A stretch of 64,000 bases of DNA, taken from Streptomyces lanatus (GTDB lineage Bacteria; Actinomycetota; Actinomycetes; Streptomycetales; Streptomycetaceae). The position numbers and the translations under genes were made by a program. Location of the stretch: NCBI RefSeq assembly GCF_014655715.1, contig NZ_BNBM01000007.1, positions 62,001-126,000 on the forward strand, read 5' to 3'. The notes beneath the pieces were generated by a model, which worked only from the letters and a program-made list of their open reading frames with translations, was not told the origin of the DNA and did no database searches. Of the stretch, positions 41,671-49,661 are shown one piece after another (position 1 is the first letter of the stretch; every line of letters begins with the position of its first letter).

Positions 41671-43224
41671 GTGCGAAGCAGTCGAATAGCTACTGTCCTG
41701 GCGGCCAGTGTCGTCGCCACCCTGGTCCCCGCGCTCGCACCGGCCACCGCCTCCGCCGCGGCGAACCCTCTCGACCAGTACCTGAAGCAGAAGCCCGCCT
41801 GGCACCGCTGCGACAGAGAGATGCCGGCGTCCTTCCAGTGCGCCACCATCAAGGTGCCCCTCGACTACCGCCGCCCCGACGGCAAGAAGCTCGACCTCGC
41901 GATATCGAGGATCAAGGCCACCAGCACGAGCGAGCGCCGCGGAGTGCTGCTGCTCAACCCCGGCGGCCCCGGTGGGCCCGGACTCGACATGCCGCTCATG
42001 ATGGCGACCGAGCTGCCCAAGAGCGTGAAGGCCAAGTACGACCTCATCGGCTTCGACCCGCGAGGCATCGGCACGTCATCCCCCGTCGGCTGCGGTCTCA
42101 CCGACGACGACCAGCAGTGGGAACAGGGCTACACGGACAAGACGTTCGCCGAGGACGTGAAGCGCGCCCGCACCGTCGCCGAGAAGTGCGACGCCAAGCA
42201 GGGCGCCAAGCTGCCCCACATCACCAGCCGCAACACGGTCCGCGACATGGACGTCATCCGGGCCGTGCTCGGCGAGAAGAAGATCTCCTACCTCGGGTAC
42301 TCGTACGGCACCTACCTCGGCGCCCTCTACACCCAGATGTTCCCCCGCCGCTCCGACCGCATCATCCTCGACAGCGCAGTCGACCCGGCCCGCGCCTGGC
42401 GCGGCATGATCCAGATCTGGGCCGAGGGCACCGAGCCCGCCTTCAAGCGGTGGACCGAGTGGACCGCCGAGCGCAACTCCACGTACAAGCTGGGCAAGAC
42501 CCCCGAGGCGGTCCGCAAGACCTTCTACGACCTGGTCGCCCAGGCCGACAAGAAGCCGATCGACCTCGACGGCACGCTGCTCAACGGCGAGGCCATCCGC
42601 GCGGGCAGCCGCGCCACGTTCTTCAGCGTGCGCGACGCCGCCGAGTCGATCGTCGAGCTGAAGAAGGCGGCGGAGGGCAGGCCTACGGCCGGGGAGCGGG
42701 GGGAGCGGAAGGACAGCACACCCACTCCCGTACCGCCGTCGTTCGCCGCTGCCGTTCCCGACGACAACGGCACCGCCGGCTTCTGGTCCGTCGTCTGCGC
42801 CGACACCCGCAACTGGCCCCGCGACATCGAGCAGTACCGCAGCGACGCCATCAACAACAAGGCCAAGTACCCGCTGTACGGCGACATCGGCTCCAACATC
42901 ACGCCGTGCGCCTTCTGGAAGAAGGGCAGCGAGCCCGCCACCACCGTCAACAACAAGGTCGGCGCGCTCATCCTCCAGAACGAGTGGGACTCCCAGACCC
43001 CGTTCGCCAGCGGCCAGGGCATGCGGCGGGCCATGAAGGGCGCGAAGATGGTCACCGTGGTCGGGGGTGTCGGGCACGGCATCTATGGCACCAAGTCCTG
43101 TGCGGACAAGACGGCGACGACGTATCTGACGACCGGGAAGCTGCCGGTGCGGGATGTCACCTGCAAGGCGGCGCCGGCCGCGCGTGAGCGGGTCAACCCG
43201 CTCCCGCTGCCGACGCTGCGATAG
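41671..43224 (+). CDS. secreted alpha/beta hydrolase peptidase, tripeptidyl aminopeptidase type
   Basis: A 517-residue protein. The Sec signal (RSSRIATVLAASVVATLVPALA...ASA) is followed by the fold of the SlpD/SlpE and Tap family. Oxyanion motif NPGGPGGPG, nucleophile elbow YLGYSYGTYLG, C-terminal His in GGVGHGIYG. It removes tripeptides from the N-termini of extracellular proteins. GTG at 41671 with AAGGA upstream. A Glu/Lys/Pro-rich loop near 345-365 is variable sequence. Confidence 0.9.
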   Translation: MRSSRIATVLAASVVATLVPALAPATASAAANPLDQYLKQKPAWHRCDREMPASFQCATIKVPLDYRRPDGKKLDLAISRIKATSTSERRGVLLLNPGGPGGPGLDMPLMMATELPKSVKAKYDLIGFDPRGIGTSSPVGCGLTDDDQQWEQGYTDKTFAEDVKRARTVAEKCDAKQGAKLPHITSRNTVRDMDVIRAVLGEKKISYLGYSYGTYLGALYTQMFPRRSDRIILDSAVDPARAWRGMIQIWAEGTEPAFKRWTEWTAERNSTYKLGKTPEAVRKTFYDLVAQADKKPIDLDGTLLNGEAIRAGSRATFFSVRDAAESIVELKKAAEGRPTAGERGERKDSTPTPVPPSFAAAVPDDNGTAGFWSVVCADTRNWPRDIEQYRSDAINNKAKYPLYGDIGSNITPCAFWKKGSEPATTVNNKVGALILQNEWDSQTPFASGQGMRRAMKGAKMVTVVGGVGHGIYGTKSCADKTATTYLTTGKLPVRDVTCKAAPAARERVNPLPLPTLR

Positions 43225-43267
43225 GCCGTAGTCCGGCTGCGGGCGCGTCGAGAGAAGGCCAGGCCCC

Positions 43268-43924
43268 TCACGGCCACAGCAGTTCCTTCCTCCACCCCGT
43301 CTCCGTACGGCGATACACCAGTCGTACGTGACGCCTCGCCGCGTCTCCCTGGAAGAACTCGACCTCCTCCGGGCGCAGGCGGTACAGCGTCCAGGACGGG
43401 ACCGGGGCCTCCGGTTCGCGCTGGGCCCGTTCCCAGGCCGACTGCGATGCTCGGGCCAACTCCTCCAGGGAGCCGAGGAGTTCGCTCTGGCGTCCGGTCA
43501 GGGCCGCCGCCAGGGCGCCCGTCGAGCGGGCGTGCAGGTCGGCCTGGGACTCGGTGGACGGGGCCGCCGTGACCGGACCGCGTACCCGCACCTGTCGGCC
43601 CTGGGCCGGCCAGTAGAAGCCCAGCGCGGCGTACGGGCGGGCGGCGAGTTGGCGGCCCTTGGCGCTGCCCGCGTGCGTCGCGAAGGACCAGCCGGACGTG
43701 TCGGCGCCGTGCAGCATCACGGTCCGCACGTCCGGCAGGCCCTCCTCGTCCGCCGTCGCCAGTGACATCGTGTGCGGCTCCACCTGCCCGGCCGCCACCG
43801 CCTCGGCGAACCAGGCCGTGAAGAGGGCCAGCGGGTCGGCTGGGGCGGCCGACGGGTCGAAGGCGGGCAGCTCGACGTCCCAGACGCGCAGCGACCTCAG
43901 CAGGTCATGAAGATCCGTTCCCAT
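43268..43924 (-). CDS. pyridoxamine 5'-phosphate oxidase-family protein (PdxH-like)
   Basis: A 218-residue FMN split-barrel protein. The PdxH signatures are HTMSLATADEEGLPDVRTVMLHG, FYWPAQGRQVRVRGPV and a C-terminal VRLVYRRTETGWRKELLWP. It should oxidise PNP or PMP to pyridoxal phosphate, or be a close paralogue acting on another substrate. Its size matches the family. The next gene encodes a smaller relative. Confidence 0.8.
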   Translation of the reverse strand: MGTDLHDLLRSLRVWDVELPAFDPSAAPADPLALFTAWFAEAVAAGQVEPHTMSLATADEEGLPDVRTVMLHGADTSGWSFATHAGSAKGRQLAARPYAALGFYWPAQGRQVRVRGPVTAAPSTESQADLHARSTGALAAALTGRQSELLGSLEELARASQSAWERAQREPEAPVPSWTLYRLRPEEVEFFQGDAARRHVRLVYRRTETGWRKELLWP

Positions 43925-43951
43925 GCCCCGATTGTCACGTGCGGCGGCGGC

Positions 43952-44377
43952 TCACACCTGACCGAGGTCCGATGACACCCACCGCTCGGGGCGCATATGG
44001 ACCACCACCTGCTCGCCGTGGTTCTTCCAGGCGAAGTCGACATAGCCGTCGACCTTGTCGGCGGGGAGGTAGCGGGCCGAGACCTCCCGGAGCTGTTCGA
44101 TCGTGGCGGGCGTCGTGCTGACGACCGGGCCCTCGACCGACACGTACCGGATGGTGGGTTCGAGCCGGTCGACCATCAGGGAGAAGCGGCCCGCCGGCTG
44201 GATCAGCCGGTTCTTGCGGGAGTCCAGTCCCGTCATGATCCATACGTCGCCGCCGGGTTCGTACTGGTACCAGATCGGCACGGTCAGCGGTGCGCGCCCC
44301 GCGCCCGCGTCGACGGCCAGCGCGGCGATATGGGGTTCGGCCAGGAACTCTTCTCGCTCTTCGCGGGTCAGTGCCAT
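43952..44377 (-). CDS. PNPOx-like flavin/F420-dependent protein
   Basis: A 141-residue split-barrel protein. N-terminal LTREEREEFLAEPHIAALAV and VPIWYQYEPGGDVWIMTG are typical of actinobacterial PPOX-class F420- or FMN-dependent enzymes. It may reduce a small molecule or bind a flavin. It lies 27 nt upstream of the PdxH-like gene on the same strand. Confidence 0.82.
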   Translation of the reverse strand: MALTREEREEFLAEPHIAALAVDAGAGRAPLTVPIWYQYEPGGDVWIMTGLDSRKNRLIQPAGRFSLMVDRLEPTIRYVSVEGPVVSTTPATIEQLREVSARYLPADKVDGYVDFAWKNHGEQVVVHMRPERWVSSDLGQV

Positions 44378-44411
44378 GCCTGTTCCTCCCGGTCGGGTCG
44401 ATGATCGTGTC

Positions 44412-45581
44412 TCAGTCCCTCCCCAGTACCAACGTCCCCGACGAGCAGAACCATCCCCCGGTGGCCGAAGCCACCCCGAGCCGCGGCAGCTCCCCCCGCT
44501 CCCGGACCTGGCGCTCCCCGCCCTCCCCGCGCAGCTGCCGCACCGCCTCCACCAGCAGGAACAGCCCTCGCATTCCGGGATGCTGGGCGGAGAGCCCGCC
44601 CCCGTCCGTGTTCACCGGCAGCTCACCGCCCCGCACCAGCAGCCGCCCCTTCTCCACGAACGCCCCGCCCTCGCCCTTCCCGCAGAAGCCGAGGTCCTCA
44701 AGGGTCACCAGGGTCATGTACGTGAACGCGTCGTAGATCTCCGCGAAGTCGATCTCCTCGGGCCGCACCCCGGCCCGCTCGAAGGCGAGCCGCCCGCTGA
44801 CCGCCGCCGGACCGGTCGTGAAGTCGGGCCACTCGGACATCGCCGCGTGCGAGACATGCTCCCCGGTGCCGAGGACCCACACGGGTGCCGTACGGCAGTC
44901 CCGTACGAACTCCTCGCCGGCCAGCAGCACCGCCGCGCCGCCGTCGGAGCGGATGCAGCAGTGCAGCTTGGTGAAGGGATCGGCGATCATCGGGCCGGAC
45001 AGGACGTCGTCCACGGTGATCGGATCGCGGAACATGGCATCCGGGTTCAGGGCGGCGTTCGCCCGCGCCTGCACCGCCACCTCCGCCAACTGCTCGATGG
45101 TCGTGCCGTGTTCGAGCATGTGACGGCGGGCCGCCATGGCGTACTTGGCGATCAGGGTGTGGCCGTAGGGGACCTCGAACTGCAAGGGGCCCCGGGAGCC
45201 GAAGGACAGGTTGCCGGTGCGGCGTCCTGCCTTGATGTCGGCCCTGGCCGTGGAGCCGTAGACCAGCAGCACCGCCTTCGCATGCCCCGCGGCTATCGCG
45301 TCCGCCGCGTGGGCCGCCATGACCTCCCAGGTCGAACCGCCGACCGACGTCGAGTCGACCCAGGTCGGACGCAGGCCCAGATACTCGGCCACCTCGACCG
45401 GCGCGAGCGTGCCGAGCCCGGCGGACGCGAAGCCGTCCACCACCTCACGGCCGAGCCCCGAGTCGGCCAGCGCACGCCGGGCCGCCTGGGCGTGCAGGGC
45501 GTACGGTGTCGCGTCGTCCACCCGGCCGCAGTCGGAGAGGGCCACTCCGACGACGGCGACTTTCCTGCTCCCGGCAGTCAT
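44412..45581 (-). CDS. thiolase-fold protein lacking the nucleophilic Cys (Ltp-like)
   Basis: A 389-residue thiolase-superfamily protein. GGSTWEVMAAHAADAIAAG carries Thr84 where thiolases have the acylated Cys. EIYDAFTYMTLVTLEDLGFCGKGEGG and VNTDGGGLSAQHPGMRG are typical of lipid-transfer/SCP-x-type proteins. Lacking the Cys it cannot be a classical thiolase; retro-aldol cleavage as in mycobacterial Ltp2 with a DUF35 partner is the natural model (inference). ATG at 45581 has GGAGG. It is divergent from an acyl-CoA dehydrogenase gene with an operator between. Confidence 0.85.
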   Translation of the reverse strand: MTAGSRKVAVVGVALSDCGRVDDATPYALHAQAARRALADSGLGREVVDGFASAGLGTLAPVEVAEYLGLRPTWVDSTSVGGSTWEVMAAHAADAIAAGHAKAVLLVYGSTARADIKAGRRTGNLSFGSRGPLQFEVPYGHTLIAKYAMAARRHMLEHGTTIEQLAEVAVQARANAALNPDAMFRDPITVDDVLSGPMIADPFTKLHCCIRSDGGAAVLLAGEEFVRDCRTAPVWVLGTGEHVSHAAMSEWPDFTTGPAAVSGRLAFERAGVRPEEIDFAEIYDAFTYMTLVTLEDLGFCGKGEGGAFVEKGRLLVRGGELPVNTDGGGLSAQHPGMRGLFLLVEAVRQLRGEGGERQVRERGELPRLGVASATGGWFCSSGTLVLGRD

Positions 45582-45625
45582 GAGAGGCCTCCAACCCCTG
45601 TGCATCTCGCTATGACCCTCCTAAT

Positions 45626-45640
45626 ATGACGGCCCGTCAG
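45626..45640. promoter_or_regulatory. TetR-type operator candidate 9 (ATGACG GCC CGTCAG)
   Basis: One mismatch at the first base. It lies in the 89-nt divergent gap between the thiolase-fold gene and the acyl-CoA dehydrogenase gene and could control both. Confidence 0.75.
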
Positions 45641-45670
45641 ATCAGAGGGGAAGAGCCGGAGGGCAGACCC

Positions 45671-46858
45671 ATGGACGCCAGCTTCACCCCCGAGCAGGAC
45701 GAGATCCGCCGCACCCTGCGCGAGCTGCTGCACAGCCGCTGCGGGCCCCGTGAGCTGCGCGCGGCCGTCGACACCCCCGCCGGACACGACCCCGCCCTGT
45801 GGACCGCCCTCGCCGAACAGCTCGGCCTGCCCGGGCTCGCCCTTCCCGAGGCGTACGGCGGTGTCGGCTGCTCGGCGACCGAACTCGCCCTGGCCTGCGA
45901 GGAGACGGGCCGCGCGCTGGCCCCCACCCCGCTGCTGGCCACCGCCGTCCTCGCCGCCCCGCTGATCACCGCGCTCGGCACCGACACCCAGCGCGCCGAA
46001 CTGCTGCCCCGCCTCGCCTCCGGCGCCCTCACCGCCACCCTCGCCGTCCCCGGCACCGCCCTCGCCGCCGCCCTCGCCCTCACCGGCACGGGCGACGGCG
46101 ACTGGGCCGGCGGCGGACGCGCCGGGGGCGTGCAGGCACGCCGGGCCGGGGGCGGCTGGCGGCTGTACGGTCAGGTCGACCAGGTCCTTGACGGGCACAG
46201 CGCCGGGCTGCTGGTGGTCGCCGCGCACGCCGGGGGGTTCGCACGGTCGCGGACGCTGCTGTTCCTGGTGCCGGGGGACGCCGCCGGGGTCGTACGGGTA
46301 CGGCAGACCGCACTCGACGCCACCCGGCCGCAGGGGCGGGTCCAACTCCGGGATGTGGAGGCCGAGTTGCTGGGGCAGGAGGACACTGATGTGCTGGGCG
46401 CGCTCGCGCGGGCGGGGGATCTGGCCGCGGCCGTCCTCGCCTGTGAGGCGGTAGGGGCGGCGGACCGGGTACTGGAGCGGACGGTGGAGTACGTCCGGCA
46501 GCGGGAGCAGTTCGGGCGGGCGATCGGGTCGTTTCAGGCGGTGAAGCACCGGCTGGCGGATGTGTATGTGGGGGTGGAGGCGGCACGCTCGGCGGCGTAC
46601 TACGCGGCGTGGGCCCAGTCCGGCACGACCCCGCCCGCATCGCGCCTCGCGCTCGCCCAGGCCCTCGAAGGGCTCCGTATCGCCTCAGGCGAAGCCGTCC
46701 AGCTGCACGGCGGCATCGGTTTCACCTGGGAACACGAGGCGCATCTGTACTTCAAGCGGGCCGCCGGCGACGAGCTGCTGTTCGGGCCGGTGCACCGGCT
46801 GCGGGCGTACGCGGCCGACGCGGCGCGGCTCTTCACCGGGGAAGAGGTGACGGTGTGA
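45671..46858 (+). CDS. acyl-CoA dehydrogenase, beta-type
   Basis: A 395-residue acyl-CoA dehydrogenase-family protein. The C-terminal domain has RQREQFGRAIGSFQAVKHRLADVYV and LHGGIGFTWEHEAHLYFKRA, like the short beta-type subunit at 16.7 kb. The middle domain lacks the usual flavin/substrate motifs (no CQG..EP.AGSD) and I see no FERG or YEGT Glu. It may need an alpha-type partner such as the 21.1-kb protein. ATG at 45671 has GGAGGG 8 nt upstream. It is coupled to a DDN-type gene by a GTGA overlap. Confidence 0.83.
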   Translation: MDASFTPEQDEIRRTLRELLHSRCGPRELRAAVDTPAGHDPALWTALAEQLGLPGLALPEAYGGVGCSATELALACEETGRALAPTPLLATAVLAAPLITALGTDTQRAELLPRLASGALTATLAVPGTALAAALALTGTGDGDWAGGGRAGGVQARRAGGGWRLYGQVDQVLDGHSAGLLVVAAHAGGFARSRTLLFLVPGDAAGVVRVRQTALDATRPQGRVQLRDVEAELLGQEDTDVLGALARAGDLAAAVLACEAVGAADRVLERTVEYVRQREQFGRAIGSFQAVKHRLADVYVGVEAARSAAYYAAWAQSGTTPPASRLALAQALEGLRIASGEAVQLHGGIGFTWEHEAHLYFKRAAGDELLFGPVHRLRAYAADAARLFTGEEVTV

Positions 46859-47331
46859 TCGGCGAGCGGGCGGTACAGCGGATTTCGTCGACGCGGGGCT
46901 TCGCCAAGGTCGCCCCGCATGTGATCCCGGCCCTCGACCGGGCCGTCCACCGGCTCACTCGGGGCAAGGTCCTGCTCAGCGCGCAGATGCTGCCTGGCGT
47001 GATCCTGACCTCGACCGGCGCGAAGAGCGGCCTGGCCCGGCGTTCGCCGCTGGCCTGTATGCCCGAGGAGGGCGGGCGGAGCTGGATCCTCATCGGCTCC
47101 AACTTCGGCCGGACCGGCCACCCCGCCTGGACCCACAACCTTCTCGCCCAGCCCGACGCCGAGATCAGCTGGAAGGGCCGCGACATCCCCGTCACGGCCC
47201 GCCTGCTGGAGGGCGATGAGCGGGCGGCCGTATGGCAGAAGCTGCTGGTGTTCTGGCCGCCGTACGCGACGTATCAGGCGAGGGTGGAGCGGGAGATCCG
47301 GGTGTTCCGGCTGACGCGCGTGGAGCACTGA
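46855..47331 (+). CDS. deazaflavin (F420)-dependent nitroreductase-family protein
   Basis: A 158-residue DDN-like protein. VILTSTGAKSGLARRSPLACMPEEGG and WILIGSNFGRTGHPAWTHNLLAQPDAEI are the family motifs for F420 and substrate binding. Members reduce quinones or unsaturated rings with F420H2. GTG at 46855 overlaps the preceding stop, so it is part of the operator-controlled dehydrogenase operon and may act on a ring intermediate. Confidence 0.88.
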   Translation: MIGERAVQRISSTRGFAKVAPHVIPALDRAVHRLTRGKVLLSAQMLPGVILTSTGAKSGLARRSPLACMPEEGGRSWILIGSNFGRTGHPAWTHNLLAQPDAEISWKGRDIPVTARLLEGDERAAVWQKLLVFWPPYATYQARVEREIRVFRLTRVEH

Positions 47332-47357
47332 GGCGTGATCTCCCGCTCCCCTGCTCG

Positions 47358-47546
47358 CTACGGAGCGAGGCAGCCGACGCCGGGAATTTCCGCGGGCACG
47401 CCGGGCGCGCTGGGATCGACCAGGCCGGTGACGTCTGAAGCAAGGCAGGTGACGAGCGCGGCCGGATCCACAACCGCGCTCGCCGGCGCGGCAGCGAAGC
47501 CGAAGAACGTGAGAACTCCCAGGAAGACGACGGCAAGACGACGCAT
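47358..47546 (-). CDS. small secreted protein
   Basis: A 62-residue precursor. The signal MRRLAVVFLGVLTFFGFAAAPASA is followed by a mature peptide of about 38 residues with two Cys (LVTCLASDV; GVGCLAP) and a DPSAPGVPAEIPG segment. It resembles a family of small secreted Streptomyces proteins. ATG at 47546 has GGGGAA upstream. The function is unknown; the Cys pair suggests a single disulfide. Confidence 0.65.
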   Translation of the reverse strand: MRRLAVVFLGVLTFFGFAAAPASAVVDPAALVTCLASDVTGLVDPSAPGVPAEIPGVGCLAP

Positions 47547-47654
47547 TGAATTCCCCTGACTTGACGGGCTGTTGTGTCGCCGCCGACCTGCCCACCAGTG
47601 AGTCGCCGCACGCCCCTTGTCCCCCATACAGGTGACGGGGTCGCCGCCCGGCCG

Positions 47655-48275
47655 CTACAGCGTCGCCAGCCGCTGTACCAGCAGAAACGCGCCGATCCCC
47701 AGCATCGCCGCCCCCGAGGTACGGGTGACCGCGCGGGCCGCCGCCGGGCGGGCGCCGAGGACGGCTCGGGCGCCGAGGCCCACCGTGAGGTAGACCGCGG
47801 CGCAGCACGCCATGTGGAGCAGGCCGAGGGCGGCGGTCTGCGCGGGGACCGGCAGATGGTCGCCCTTCGTCAGCAGGAACTGGGGGAGGACGGACAGGTA
47901 CAGCAGCAGGCCCTTGGGGTTCATGCCGCTGATCGTGGCGCCGCGGAGGAAGACGCGGGCGTTGCCCGCCGCGACGCTCTCCCCGGCCCCCGGTGTGCCG
48001 GGCCGCCGCAGCACACTCCAGCCCAGCCACACCAGATACGCCGCCCCGGCCACCGTCAGCGCCGTGAGCAGTGCGGGCGATCCGGCGACCAGGACGGCGA
48101 GGCCCGCCGCCGCCAGGACGGTGTGCAGGGCGTAGCCGCCGACCAGGCCGCCGACGGCCGCGGCGACCGAGCCGCCGCGCAGCCCGGCGGAGATCGCGTA
48201 CGCCCAGTCGGCGCCCGGTACGCAGACCAGGAGGAGGTCGACGGCGAGGAAGGAGATGAGGGTGCCCGAGTCCAT
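47655..48275 (-). CDS. LysE-family amino-acid exporter
   Basis: A 206-residue membrane protein with about six helices. The family pattern is LLVCVPGADWAYAISAGLRGG near the N-terminus and SGMNPKGLLLYLSVLPQFL in the middle. It exports amino acids or homoserine lactone-like compounds. It is divergent from an Lrp/AsnC regulator, the usual arrangement for Lrp-controlled efflux. Confidence 0.9.
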   Translation of the reverse strand: MDSGTLISFLAVDLLLVCVPGADWAYAISAGLRGGSVAAAVGGLVGGYALHTVLAAAGLAVLVAGSPALLTALTVAGAAYLVWLGWSVLRRPGTPGAGESVAAGNARVFLRGATISGMNPKGLLLYLSVLPQFLLTKGDHLPVPAQTAALGLLHMACCAAVYLTVGLGARAVLGARPAAARAVTRTSGAAMLGIGAFLLVQRLATL

Positions 48276-48357
48276 GGTGGGGACATTAGGCGTGAATGGC
48301 CCGAAAGTGTTCCCGTAGTTTGCTCATGATCGCTGGATGTGAGGGAAAATCTGTCCC

Positions 48358-48816
48358 ATGGACGACGTGGACAGACAGATTCTTGCCGAGCTTCAGCAGG
48401 ACGGCCGGCTGACCGTGACCGAGCTGGCCGCGCGGGTGCGGCTGAGCGTCTCGCCGTGCCACCGGCGGCTGCGGGAGCTGGAGCGGGCCGGAGCGATCAG
48501 CGGGTACCGGGCCGTCGTGGACCCGGGTGCCGTCGGGCTGACCTTCGAGGCGCTGGTCTTCGTCTCCATGCGGCAGGAGGACCGGGACACGGTCGCCGAG
48601 TTCGAGAGCGCGCTGGCCGGCATCCCGCATGTGGTGGAGGCGCAGCGGCTCTTCGGGGAGCCCGACTATCTGCTGCGGGTCGTCGCCACCGACCTCGCCG
48701 CCTATCAGCGGCTGTACGACGACCGGCTGGCCACCCTTCCGGGGGTGCAGCGGCTGACGTCGACGCTGGTGATGAAGCACGTCGTGCAGGACCGGCCGCT
48801 GCCCGCCCAGGGCTGA
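48358..48816 (+). CDS. Lrp/AsnC-family transcriptional regulator
   Basis: A 152-residue regulator. The HTH is DRQILAELQQDGRLTVTELAARVRLSVSPCHRRL. The ligand-binding RAM domain follows (GLTFEALVFVSM; AQRLFGEPDYLLRVVATD). It should sense an amino acid and control the divergent LysE exporter; the 82-nt gap is comparatively AT-rich, as Lrp sites often are. Confidence 0.92.
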   Translation: MDDVDRQILAELQQDGRLTVTELAARVRLSVSPCHRRLRELERAGAISGYRAVVDPGAVGLTFEALVFVSMRQEDRDTVAEFESALAGIPHVVEAQRLFGEPDYLLRVVATDLAAYQRLYDDRLATLPGVQRLTSTLVMKHVVQDRPLPAQG

Positions 48817-48891
48817 ACGTGCGCAGGCGGTGGCCCACCCGGGTGAACCACCGCCTGCCAGACAGGACTTGGGGCGTAAGGAGGAAGCGCG

Positions 48892-49539
48892 CTACTTCGT
48901 CGGCTTCTTGCCGGTCACTCCCAGGTGCACCAACAGCGCCAGATTCGGCTTCAGTTCAGCCTGCTTGACGCCCCACGTCTGGAAACCCTTCTGGTGCGAG
49001 GCCACCGCCGCGAGCATCGCGACGATCGAACCCGCGACCGCGGCCGGGTTCACGTCCTTGTCGACCTTGCCCTTGGCCTGCAGCTGAGTGACCGCCTCCG
49101 CCAGGGAGTTGTTCACGGAGTTCAGGATCTTCATACGGATCTTGTAGAACCGTTTGTCGCCCTCGGACGCGCCGAGATCGACGACCCTGAGGATCGCGTC
49201 ATTGCGGCGCCAGAAGTCCAGGAACCCGTCCACGAGTTCCTGAGCGGTCTGCCAGCCCGCCTTGCCCACCCAGCTACGGCCCTCGACGAGCTCGGTCAAA
49301 CCGGCTCCCTCGGTGGCCATTTGCTCGGCGATCTCCAGGACGGCGCCCTCGACGTCCGGGAAGTACTGGTAGAAGGTCGCGGGTGAAGTCCCCGCCTTCC
49401 GGGCGACATCGATGACTTTGACGTCCCGGTAAGGGGAGGAGCTGAGCATCTCGCTGAGGCAGTCGAGCAGCTTCTGCCGGGTCGCCTGCCCACGCCGACC
49501 GGCCACACGGCCGTCGACGGTACGCACTTGTCCTGTCAT
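48892..49539 (-). CDS. TetR-family transcriptional regulator, candidate regulator of the CTGACG-N3-CGTCAG regulon
   Basis: A 215-residue regulator. The HTH spans about 18-65 (GQATRQKLLDCLSEML; IDVARKAGTSPATFYQYFPD). An all-helical ligand domain of about 150 residues is followed by a Lys-rich tail. It is the only TetR gene in the window. A degenerate copy of the palindrome (49533-49547) overlaps its start codon, which suggests autoregulation. A TAAGCT 6 nt before the ATG could be a -10 box of a leaderless transcript. Its assignment to the regulon is inference. It is divergent from the kbpA-like gene. Confidence 0.85.
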   Translation of the reverse strand: MTGQVRTVDGRVAGRRGQATRQKLLDCLSEMLSSSPYRDVKVIDVARKAGTSPATFYQYFPDVEGAVLEIAEQMATEGAGLTELVEGRSWVGKAGWQTAQELVDGFLDFWRRNDAILRVVDLGASEGDKRFYKIRMKILNSVNNSLAEAVTQLQAKGKVDKDVNPAAVAGSIVAMLAAVASHQKGFQTWGVKQAELKPNLALLVHLGVTGKKPTK

Positions 49540-49547
49540 GTCGTCAG
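49533..49547. promoter_or_regulatory. degenerate operator copy over the TetR start codon (CTGTCA TGT CGTCAG)
   Basis: The right half is perfect and the left half matches at four of six positions, with the correct 3-bp spacer. It overlaps the ATG at 49537-49539. This fits weak autoregulation but could be coincidence. Confidence 0.45.
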
Positions 49548-49661
49548 CTTACCGAGGCGTGATCGGGGCGCGATTCGGCCGACTGCAAATGGGGTGCACG
49601 GGATGCGCGAGGCGGGTGTGCCTGGTCTGCGGGGTGCGGAAGAGGCCGTTACTTTTGCCGC

